From Pseudomonadota bacterium (GTDB lineage: Bacteria > Pseudomonadota > Gammaproteobacteria > Acidiferrobacterales > Acidiferrobacteraceae): 64,000 nucleotides of DNA. Below, piece after piece: positions 10,001 through 16,495 of the stretch. The position numbers and the translations under genes are program-made. Numbering within the stretch: the first letter of the stretch is position 1; each line of letters opens with the position of its first letter. The stretch is from the NCBI GenBank assembly GCA_021795715.1, contig JAJYPD010000006.1:21023-85022 (forward strand), written 5' to 3'. The notes under the pieces are model-generated. The model ran no database searches. It saw only the letters and a program-made list of their open reading frames with translations, and was not told where the DNA came from.

Positions 10001-10052
10001 ACCCGCGTTCTATCTCCTGGTGGAAGGATTTTCGCTGCGCCGCCGGCATTGA
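7008..10052 (+). CDS. RND family efflux pump permease (HAE1 type, MdtB/MdtC-like)
   Basis: A 1014-residue inner-membrane proton-driven pump: a first TM after MNLSAPFIRRPVATT, a large periplasmic loop, six TMs, a second loop and six TMs. The TM4 motif VGFVVDDAVVMLENI carries the proton-relay aspartates typical of hydrophobe/amphiphile exporters. The C-terminal half has LGLVKKNGIILVDFA, also typical. There is no metal-exporter (CusA) methionine signature that I can see, so multidrug or organic-acid export is more likely than Cu/Ag. It overlaps the adaptor by four bases, completing the operon. Confidence 0.93.
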   Translation: MNLSAPFIRRPVATTVLAVALALLGLLAYWRLPMALLPNVSFPTVLVTASLPGASPETMSSAVATPLERQFSSIPDLQSMSAVSQNGSTRVILQFALSTSPMAAVQQVSNAVAQAQHFLPSGMPTPPLVKNLNPAAQPILYLSLSAPNMPLYQLDRYAQTQVATSLATVPGVANVEVFGAKTYAVRIYVNPFALAARGMSLEAVQTALAAANVNLPQGTIEGADRNLAADVHGQLHTARAFNHLVLAYENGHPVPLSAVGHAEDSTQYNLQKTWVNGRPGIVLAVVRQAGSNTVAIAHGIQALIPILKRAAPGGAALHVIFNDANYIDAAAHEVFFTLALASLLVAGVMWMFLRRGSSTLIGALAIPLSLAGTFIVMMVLGYSLNTLTLLALTLAVGFVVDDAVVMLENINRHLERGETAHVAALRGSQEIGFTVLSMTVSLAIIFLPLILLGGFVGHLFAAFGVTISVVILVSGLVALTVTPMLSSRFLRAGTKEDGAFQRLFNRSQELYVRSLETALRRKGLTVSLAGLTLIGSLGLGIIVHKAFLPNEDSGTLNVNIEYPPGVSFARAAAEQQRIVAVFRANPHVLSVVSSVGQGPGAFASANAGHCFIRIRPDYARHAAALTEALRRATRSFYDAQIVFQGAPGANAGTADINGDYAYELVGESWRQLDAATAQLTRALRAIPRLVSVNNSLESRNPQVSVEIDRGRAAALGVTPEAIEKTLGLAFGGTQVGMIYGASDQYEVLMELSRRYQDNLAALATLTVPSLTGTLVPLTAVTRQRYSAAPLELDQHGGLPSTTISFDLAPGVTLGQAVGLVQATAAKVLPAGVTGRFGGNAALFRASFQALPFLLLTTVLLIYVVLAILYEHFIHPLTILTALPLAAFGALASLYLTGLPLDLYSFIGIIMLLGLVKKNGIILVDFALSRRREGASPREAIVEACAIRYRPIMMTTFAAILGVLPIAIGFGAGSQTRVPLGVAVLGGLVFSQFLTLYVTPAFYLLVEGFSLRRRH

Positions 10053-10228
10053 TGGCGCGTGCGTTCTGTCGGGCCTGCCTGTTCTTATCTATACTGGAAC
10101 CGGCAGGTATCGCCTGGAGGGATCGTGGGCAAAAGACGGCGTGTCGATGGTGGGCAAAGGCGGGGAACCGCGCGGCGCCCGTCGGAAGGGGGGCGGGTGC
10201 GCGGCGCGGGTCTGGCGGGGCTGAGCGG

Positions 10229-12040
10229 ATGAAGCCGCCGCCAGGTCCGATCGCCTACGAGGCGCCCCGCGAAGTGGCATTGCTGCATGATCTGGCCCGT
10301 GAACTGGATGTCGAACGGTTTTTCGGCCGCGCCGCAGCCGGTATCGCCGGGCTGCTCCATGCCGATGGCGCAGCCCTCATCGTGCGGGAACCGCCCGACC
10401 AGTTGTGTCACCGGTTCGTATACGGCCTGCCGGCGCACCACCAGGATCTGGTCGCGCAGACCTTCAGCGAGCGGGTGGGATTGCCGGGGGCGGTGCTGCG
10501 CGCAGGCGCGCCCGTCTTCGTGCCGAATTATCCCGAGAGTCCAGAGGCCCTGCCCGAACACATCGCCCTCGGCCTGGCGGCGAGCTTCTGTGCGCCCGTT
10601 CGCGCAGAAGGCGAGATCATCGCCGTGCTGGCGATATTCTGGTTTACGGCGCCGGCCCACCCGCCGGATGCGGCCAGCACCTATCTGATCGAGGTGGTGA
10701 CCGACTTCATCGGCGCCGCCTTGCATCGCGCACGCATGCAGCAGCGTTTGCTCGCCTTAGCCACGCGTGACCCGCTGACGGGCGTGGCCAACCGTCATCT
10801 GTTTTTCGATCGTCTCGAGCATGCCATGGCCTCCGCCGAACGCGCAAACCGCCTGGTGGCCGTCGTCGTGATCGATGTGGACAATTTCAAGATCATCAAC
10901 GACCACTTCGGGTCGGCGGCCGGCGATGAGGTGCTGATCGAAATCAAGGACCGCATCAGTGGTGTCCTGCGAAAAAGCGACACCATCGCCCGCATCGGCG
11001 GTGACGAATTCGGGCTTGTCATCGAGAACGCCGCGCGCGTGGGTGATCTTGAGGCGGTGGCATTGCGTGTCTGTGACGCGCTGCAGTTCCACTGGGGCGT
11101 GCCCGGTGACTGCATCGCGATCAGTGTCAGCATCGGCATGACCATCTACCCCCTGGATAGCGGCAGTGCGCAGGCACTGCTTGGCAACGCGGACACGGCC
11201 ATGCGCGAGGCGCGCCAGCGCGGCGGCCATATGCTCTTGTCTTATGCCCATGACCTTGCCCATCAAAGCCTGAGCCGCGATGCCATCATCTGGGAATTCA
11301 GTCATGGTCTGGATGACGGGCAGATGCGGCTCGTTTTCCAGCCGATCGTGGATATGACAAGCGGCACGCTAATGTCGGTGGAAGCCTTGTTGCGCTGGGA
11401 GCATCCCACGCGCGGGTTGCTTGCCCCCGGCGCATTCATGGCCGCGCTGGAACACGGTTACAACAGCAGCAAACTCGATGCCTGGGTGCTCGAGCGGGCG
11501 GTCGAGGTGCTCGCCGGCTGGCGCCGGAAGGGGCTTGACTGGATCTTGCATGTGAACCTGACGATGTCATCGGTGGCAAATCCGCAATTCCATACGTTGC
11601 TCGAACGGGCCTTGTCAGGGCCGGTCGAGGTCGATGCCGCCAAGCTCGGCATAGAGCTGGTCGAATGGGGGGCGATCCGCGGTGCCGACGCGGCCTGCCA
11701 GCTGATCCGGGATTGCAAAAAAATGGGCATGTCGGTGGTGCTCGATGATTTTGGCACGGGTTACGCGTCGCTGCAGCATCTGCGTCTGTTGCCGATCGAT
11801 CATATCAAGATCGACAGGAGCTTTGTCCGCGAACTCATGACCAACGACGCAGACCGCGTTCTCGTCGACAGCATCATAAGCGCCGCCCGCGCCTTTGGCA
11901 TCGGTGTCATCGCCGAAGGCGTGGAGCGGGAAGAGCAGCGTGACCTGCTGCTGGCCGTGGGCTGTCACATGGGCCAGGGTTATCTGTTTGCGAGACCGAT
12001 GCCCGAAGACGAGCTGTTGGCGCGCTACGCGCCCGTGTAG
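10229..12040 (+). CDS. GAF-GGDEF-EAL cyclic di-GMP enzyme, both domains intact
   Basis: A soluble protein of about 603 residues. A GAF domain (about 20-165) is followed by a diguanylate cyclase domain with RIGGDEF and an inhibitory I-site RKSD five residues before it. An EAL domain follows with EALLRW, VNLT, IELVEW, LDDFGTG, HIKIDRSF, IAEGVE and GQGYLF, so all usual Mg-binding and catalytic positions are kept. It may both make and degrade c-di-GMP, switched by the GAF ligand. An in-frame ATG at 10049 overlaps the pump stop, but family homology starts near the ATG at 10229. Confidence 0.9.
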   Translation: MKPPPGPIAYEAPREVALLHDLARELDVERFFGRAAAGIAGLLHADGAALIVREPPDQLCHRFVYGLPAHHQDLVAQTFSERVGLPGAVLRAGAPVFVPNYPESPEALPEHIALGLAASFCAPVRAEGEIIAVLAIFWFTAPAHPPDAASTYLIEVVTDFIGAALHRARMQQRLLALATRDPLTGVANRHLFFDRLEHAMASAERANRLVAVVVIDVDNFKIINDHFGSAAGDEVLIEIKDRISGVLRKSDTIARIGGDEFGLVIENAARVGDLEAVALRVCDALQFHWGVPGDCIAISVSIGMTIYPLDSGSAQALLGNADTAMREARQRGGHMLLSYAHDLAHQSLSRDAIIWEFSHGLDDGQMRLVFQPIVDMTSGTLMSVEALLRWEHPTRGLLAPGAFMAALEHGYNSSKLDAWVLERAVEVLAGWRRKGLDWILHVNLTMSSVANPQFHTLLERALSGPVEVDAAKLGIELVEWGAIRGADAACQLIRDCKKMGMSVVLDDFGTGYASLQHLRLLPIDHIKIDRSFVRELMTNDADRVLVDSIISAARAFGIGVIAEGVEREEQRDLLLAVGCHMGQGYLFARPMPEDELLARYAPV

Positions 12041-12077
12041 GCGGGCCGGGCGGCCGCTTTCGGGCGCACCAGCGCGG

Positions 12078-13199
12078 TCAAGCGATGGATCTAATCCGGC
12101 GGATGTCGGCGAGAGCGGACAATACCGCCTCGGGGGACAGGGCGGCGAGGCAGTCGGACATGCCGCCATCACCACACCCATCGGCATAACAAGGGCGGCA
12201 GGGCCACGGCATGGCGATGATCCGGGCCGCCGTTTGCCACGGCCCAAAGAGGATGTCATCACCCGGACCAAAGCAGGCGATGACGGGTGTGCCCATCGCG
12301 GCCGCCACGTGCATGGTACCCGAGTCCGTACCGATGAAGCATTCGGCACGGCGCGCCAATGCCGCGAGTTCGGGAAGGGACAGGGCGCCGGCTAGGTTGT
12401 AAACGCCTGGCAGGCCGCGCGCCAGCTCGCGCACGTAGTCTTCTTCTGCGGGGTTGGGGGCGGCTGTCACCACCAGGCGTTCGCCCTTGTCCGCAAGCCG
12501 GTCCGCCAGGGCGCGCGCCATCGCCCGGTCCAGGGATTTGCTGGCGCCGCCTGCCGTCGGCGCGAACAACACAAAGCCCTTGGTTTGCAGGGCGAGTTCC
12601 CGCAGGAGGCGATCGGCCCGCGCTTCTGCCGCGGCATTGGGCATGATGCATGCGCCGCGCTCATCGGGTTGCGGGTGGATGCCTATGCGCCGCAGCAGAT
12701 CGAGATGCAGTTCCGCCGTGTGGCGGGGCCCCTGCCGCGGGTGCGGCCGCGGCAGCATGTGCGTGAACGTGTGCTTCCAGAAAAAGCGTTTTACCGGCGA
12801 ACCGTGTGCCGAGGCGTGCGCGCCGACGGCGCGCGGAATGCCGAGCAAGGTGATGAGCGCCGGGCCCCACGAACCGTCGGTGGTGTGCGGCGACTGGATG
12901 AGGAGGTCGTAGGGGCGTTGGCGCAACGCGCGCAGCAGCCGGAGCCGGGGGCTCAGGGTGCGCCACAGGCCCTTGCGGCGCCAGGTGGCATCCAGGATGA
13001 ACAAACGATCGATGTAGGGGTGGCTGTCGAGGATGCCGGCGCTGCGCGGGTGCGCGAGGACATCGATGGCGCATCGGGGCGCGCGGGCCTTCAGTGCGGT
13101 GATGAGGGCGGTCGCGAGCACCAGGTCGCCGAGAAGTTGCGGCATGATGATGAGGACCCGCTGCATATCGGCGGGCCAGGTGTGAGAGTAGGTCGTCAT
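12078..13199 (-). CDS. Glycosyltransferase family 9 (heptosyltransferase, RfaQ-like)
   Basis: A 373-residue GT-B fold enzyme. The N-terminus RVLIIMPQLLGDLVLATALITAL is the ADP-heptose binding start of GT9. The C-terminal half carries FIGTDSGTMHVAAAMGTPVIACFGPG, the conserved donor-site loop. The Cys-rich end (PCRPCYADGCGDGGMSDCL) is typical of RfaQ/heptosyltransferase III-like members. It adds a heptose to the lipopolysaccharide inner core. It converges with the GGDEF-EAL gene (37-base gap). Translation may begin at the second Met (MQRVLIIMPQ). Confidence 0.85.
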   Translation of the reverse strand: MTTYSHTWPADMQRVLIIMPQLLGDLVLATALITALKARAPRCAIDVLAHPRSAGILDSHPYIDRLFILDATWRRKGLWRTLSPRLRLLRALRQRPYDLLIQSPHTTDGSWGPALITLLGIPRAVGAHASAHGSPVKRFFWKHTFTHMLPRPHPRQGPRHTAELHLDLLRRIGIHPQPDERGACIMPNAAAEARADRLLRELALQTKGFVLFAPTAGGASKSLDRAMARALADRLADKGERLVVTAAPNPAEEDYVRELARGLPGVYNLAGALSLPELAALARRAECFIGTDSGTMHVAAAMGTPVIACFGPGDDILFGPWQTAARIIAMPWPCRPCYADGCGDGGMSDCLAALSPEAVLSALADIRRIRSIA

Positions 13200-13291
13200 G
13201 CCGCTCCGGCGCTGGCGCAGGGGACGGGCGCTACGAAGGCAGGACCGCCGCAGCCAGCCTCGATGTGATCAGCAAATCTGCCTGTATCCTA

Positions 13292-14596
13292 TCAGCCGGT
13301 GCCGGAGGCCGCAATTGGATGCGGCCACGGCGGCAAGATTGGCGCCATATAGCGTTCAAGTGTGTGTTCGGCTTCCGTCCGCGCCTGCGACCATGCCGCC
13401 AGAAACGCCTTGTCCTCGGTGCGCGGCTCCCAAACCGGAATCCGGCAATCGCTCCAGTCAAGATGGATGTCGTAACGGCTGCTCAACGTGTCATGCAGGG
13501 CACGGCGGCGCATCGCACATGCGAGATCCTCGATGGGCATGACCACGTCCGCATGGCAAAGCGCCATCGTCAGCGCCAGACCCTGGGCGGCCACGAATGC
13601 CCGCATGATGGCATCCGGGTCCGTTTTGAGCAGGCCCGCCGCGTGGCGTTGCGCGCGCGCAAGATCGACATCGCGACCGATGTGATCAAGACCCATGACG
13701 CGCAGATAGTGCGCAAGCCATGGCTCGTGTTCGGCCAACACGAGGCTCACAAGCGGCATGGTGAGGAAATACACATCGCCATAGCGCCTGTGCCGCTCCT
13801 GCGCCGAGCGCCACAGGCTCAGTGGATCGCGCGTGAGAACGATGTGGACACCAGGCGGTGCGTAGCGTCTGAACCAGGCGGTGCGGCCCCATGACCGGCA
13901 GAATCCGAAAACGGGACGGCGTCCTTGCCTTTCGGCATGCCCGACCAGGGCATCAAGGTAGGCGCGCTGTTCAGGCAGCGGATCGCCATTGGTGAAGAAA
14001 TTCCGGTAGGGCAGGGCCGGCACGAAATGGCGGACGCCGATGTGATGGATCAACTCCCTGTATTCCTGAAAATACGGGGCGCCGACGTCGGGGTGGTGGG
14101 AGTTCCACGTATCGTGCCGCGCGCCGCCGATGTTTTCCGCCGTGAGATGCTCGAGGTTTTCGTGGAAGGGCTCGTAGTAGGCAAGGTAGCGTGTATCGGC
14201 GCGGAATTTGTGCCAAACGTAGGTGGAGCCCGTACGCCATGAGCCATGCAGCCAGATGGGTCCGTGACGGCGGACCGTTGCGGTGATTTCCGTAGGTGGC
14301 GGCGCCGCGGCGTGGATCGCCGCGGGCTGCCCGAACCGTTCCCGCTCCCGGCGCATGGCCAGATAGCGCCGCTCCAGCATCTGCAGCTTCAGCTTCATGT
14401 GCCGCGATCGCATGTGCAAAAGGCCGAGACCGGCGGCTGTCCTCAGGTAACCGATGGCGCCCTGCATCCCGATGAGGGCAAGCAGGCGGCGGTACAACTG
14501 TCGGCGGAAGCTTGCCGCGGGCGGTTGTGAGACGCTGCACGGTGACGGACTGGCTTCGTATCCTGTGTCCGGTGTCAGGTGCTTTCGGGCAGTCAT
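13292..14596 (-). CDS. Sulfotransferase-like protein
   Basis: A protein of about 434 residues. Residues GSWRTGSTYVWHKFR form a 5'-PSB loop, the PAPS-binding motif at the start of sulfotransferase domains, and VLTRDPLSLWRSAQERHRR resembles the 3'-PB (RDPxxxxxS) motif. It would transfer sulfate from PAPS to a carbohydrate or lipid. The first 100 residues are basic and helical and match nothing I know. It sits beside the heptosyltransferase, suggesting envelope glycan modification. The start is uncertain: ATG at 14596 or at 14626, both without a clear ribosome site. Confidence 0.65.
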   Translation of the reverse strand: MTARKHLTPDTGYEASPSPCSVSQPPAASFRRQLYRRLLALIGMQGAIGYLRTAAGLGLLHMRSRHMKLKLQMLERRYLAMRRERERFGQPAAIHAAAPPPTEITATVRRHGPIWLHGSWRTGSTYVWHKFRADTRYLAYYEPFHENLEHLTAENIGGARHDTWNSHHPDVGAPYFQEYRELIHHIGVRHFVPALPYRNFFTNGDPLPEQRAYLDALVGHAERQGRRPVFGFCRSWGRTAWFRRYAPPGVHIVLTRDPLSLWRSAQERHRRYGDVYFLTMPLVSLVLAEHEPWLAHYLRVMGLDHIGRDVDLARAQRHAAGLLKTDPDAIMRAFVAAQGLALTMALCHADVVMPIEDLACAMRRRALHDTLSSRYDIHLDWSDCRIPVWEPRTEDKAFLAAWSQARTEAEHTLERYMAPILPPWPHPIAASGTG

Positions 14597-14780
14597 GGGC
14601 TTTGAGTGTACAACAAATTTCCGCATGTGACTGTCGTGCGGCACTGTTCGGTTCCGTTGTGGTCTTAAAGGACGGGATGTTGCGTGTCGACGGAAGCGCC
14701 CGGGCAGAAATCGCCAGTTCCGCAGGCTGCGACAGGCGACCCTCAATGCATAACAAGGACAACTGATCAAGGAGATCGAT

Positions 14781-15278
14781 ATGAATAAATACATGGCCAT
14801 TGCTGGTCTTGCCGCCGCCCTTGTGTGGCCTGTGGCAAGCGGGGCGGACGTCTGGGCGGGCGCCGATCTGGGCCTGGCGGGCGGCGCACTGTCCAATACC
14901 GTGCCGCTGGGCCTCTACGTGGGCGCGTCGACCCGCCGGTTCCCGCTCGGGGGTGAACTCAGTTATCAGTTCCTGAGCCTCAATCCGGCGCGTGAAGGTC
15001 TGTTTACGGCCACGGCCATCTACCGGCACCCCATACCGGACACGCAGAACATGGATTTTCTGGCACGGGGCGGCATCGCCTACATCCACGGGTCGCGCAA
15101 CGGCTACGTCAGTTCATCGACGCGTCCCATCATCGGGGCGGGCGTCAGCTACCGGATCCGGCCGCAGGTGAGTCTGCGCGCAGAGTATGACGTTATCTTT
15201 GGTCCGGCCACGCACAACGGTCCGCTCGTCAACGGCAGCGAACTGCTGGGTGGCGTGACTTATCATTTCGCGAGCTAG
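14781..15278 (+). CDS. Small outer-membrane beta-barrel protein
   Basis: A 165-residue protein with a cleavable signal peptide (about 1-22, ending VASGA). Alternating aromatic/hydrophobic strands (FLARGGIAYIHG, PIIGAGVSYRI, VSLRAEYDVIFG) end in VTYHFAS, a typical eight-stranded OmpA/OmpX-like barrel. AAGGAG lies seven bases before the ATG. It is monocistronic, with a strong terminator right after the stop. The role is unknown. Confidence 0.75.
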   Translation: MNKYMAIAGLAAALVWPVASGADVWAGADLGLAGGALSNTVPLGLYVGASTRRFPLGGELSYQFLSLNPAREGLFTATAIYRHPIPDTQNMDFLARGGIAYIHGSRNGYVSSSTRPIIGAGVSYRIRPQVSLRAEYDVIFGPATHNGPLVNGSELLGGVTYHFAS

Positions 15279-15291
15279 GCCATTGCCAGCC

Positions 15292-15326
15292 GGGGCGGCA
15301 TGGGCCGCCCCACCGTTCTTTTTCGT
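15292..15326 (+). terminator. Rho-independent terminator after the beta-barrel gene
   Basis: GGGGCGGC, loop ATGG, GCCGCCCC: a perfect 8-bp stem, followed after four bases by a T-rich stretch (TTCTTTTT). It lies 14 bases past the stop codon. Confidence 0.75.
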
Positions 15327-15330
15327 CAAC

Positions 15331-16089
15331 CTAGAAAATCACGTATTTCAGTCCCACGATGGTCAGCAACACCAGCGTGCCGCGCATGAAGGCGCGTTGG
15401 CTGATGCGCATATGCAGGTGATTGCCCAGATAGAGGCCGAGCGCTGCGGCAGCGCCCAGGGCCACGAAGGCGATCGTCAGCGGCAGGTTGAGCAGGCCCA
15501 GGGCGACGTAGAGGCCCGCCCGCAGGACGTTGTCGGACAGGGCAATAGCCTGGAAGGTGGCACGGAACGCCCGCTTGTCGAGGTGGCGCATCTGCAGGTA
15601 GGCGACCAGGGGCGGGCCGCCACCGCCATACAGGCTGCCGATGAGGCCACCCAGGGTGCCGAGCGGCAGCGCCCAGGCGCGGGAAATCCGTGGCATGCGC
15701 TCCGGCTTGGCCGCCACCGCGTAGATGACGTAGGCGAGGATGAAGACACCGAGAAAGCGCATCAGACTTTGCGCATCGGTGTGTGCCAGGGCGATTGCGC
15801 CAAGGCCCAATCCGATCACGCTGCCGGGGATGAGCCAGGACAGCTCGCGCCACTGCATCTCATGAAAATCATACGCGCCGAGCAGCACAGAGCCGAGTAA
15901 GTCGAGCAGCAGGACGACCGGCACGACCTCCTTGACCGGAAACATCAGCGAGAGCAGGGCCACCGAGATGAGGCCCGAACCAAAGCCGATCGTGGCGCGC
16001 ACGTAGAAGGCGGCCAAGACCGTCAGTTCCGCGGCGACAAGCAGGCCGGGATGCTGCAGCAGGTGGGTTACGGTCAGTTGCATGTGCAT
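15331..16089 (-). CDS. TSUP family (TauE/SafE) sulfite/sulfonate exporter-like permease
   Basis: A 252-residue membrane protein with about eight TMs in two repeats, each with a GxGSG/GGGGPP-like turn (ATIGFGSGLISVALLSLM; LGGLIGSLYGGGGPPLVAYLQM). These are the hallmarks of TSUP proteins, some of which export sulfite, sulfoacetate or thiosulfate. In a sulfur oxidiser such export would be useful, but the substrate here is inferred only. The start at 16089 follows a GGGGGA sequence; a longer in-frame start at 16215 is unlikely. Confidence 0.8.
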   Translation of the reverse strand: MHMQLTVTHLLQHPGLLVAAELTVLAAFYVRATIGFGSGLISVALLSLMFPVKEVVPVVLLLDLLGSVLLGAYDFHEMQWRELSWLIPGSVIGLGLGAIALAHTDAQSLMRFLGVFILAYVIYAVAAKPERMPRISRAWALPLGTLGGLIGSLYGGGGPPLVAYLQMRHLDKRAFRATFQAIALSDNVLRAGLYVALGLLNLPLTIAFVALGAAAALGLYLGNHLHMRISQRAFMRGTLVLLTIVGLKYVIF

Positions 16090-16495
16090 ACAATCCCCCG
16101 GAGCGGGCATCGGTCGGACTTTGACATTTCGATCCCTGGAGCCGTGATTCGTGCGCTGTCGCGTGACAGCGCCTATCCTTATTATCTGCGGAAAGCGACG
16201 GTGGCGCGCCGCCATGATATCGGCCTGAGCGCCACCCCGGAAGGCCCGGCGGGAATTTCGGTGCGGTTTAAGGGGCGCCGGGCGGATCCCGTGCGGCGAT
16301 AACAGCTCGCTTCCGGTCCGCTATAATGGGGAAAAGAGCTGTCCAGGCCAAGCGGCCTGCCAGGACGGCAGGGAGCGAGGGGCGCTGTTGCGCGCCTCTT
16401 GACAACAAAAAGGGTTTCTCGGCGAGCGAGGGTGCGTCGCGGGGAGCTTGGGTGGCGACGCCGGACCGGTGCGGGCGGCATCGCGCGGAGGGCTC
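16090..16495. other. Gene-free region between TSUP gene and GGDEF-EAL gene
   Basis: About 400 bases. It holds a perfect 8-bp inverted repeat GCGCTGTC-GCGT-GACAGCGC (16153-16172) without a T-tail, and a TATAAT at 16322-16327 probably serving the next gene, leaving a leader of about 165 bases. No coding sequence is convincing. A regulatory site or small RNA is possible but not shown. Confidence 0.5.
16299..16327 (+). promoter_or_regulatory. Candidate sigma70 promoter of the membrane GGDEF-EAL gene
   Basis: ATAACA, 17 bases, TATAAT. The -10 is perfect and the -35 is 4 of 6. It would give a leader of about 165 bases before the ATG at 16496. Confidence 0.4.

Noticed and set aside
10049..10228. 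Upstream extension of the GAF-GGDEF-EAL protein overlapping the RND pump stop
   Set aside because: The extension is Arg/Gly-rich without domain character; the GAF homology begins just after the ATG at 10229.
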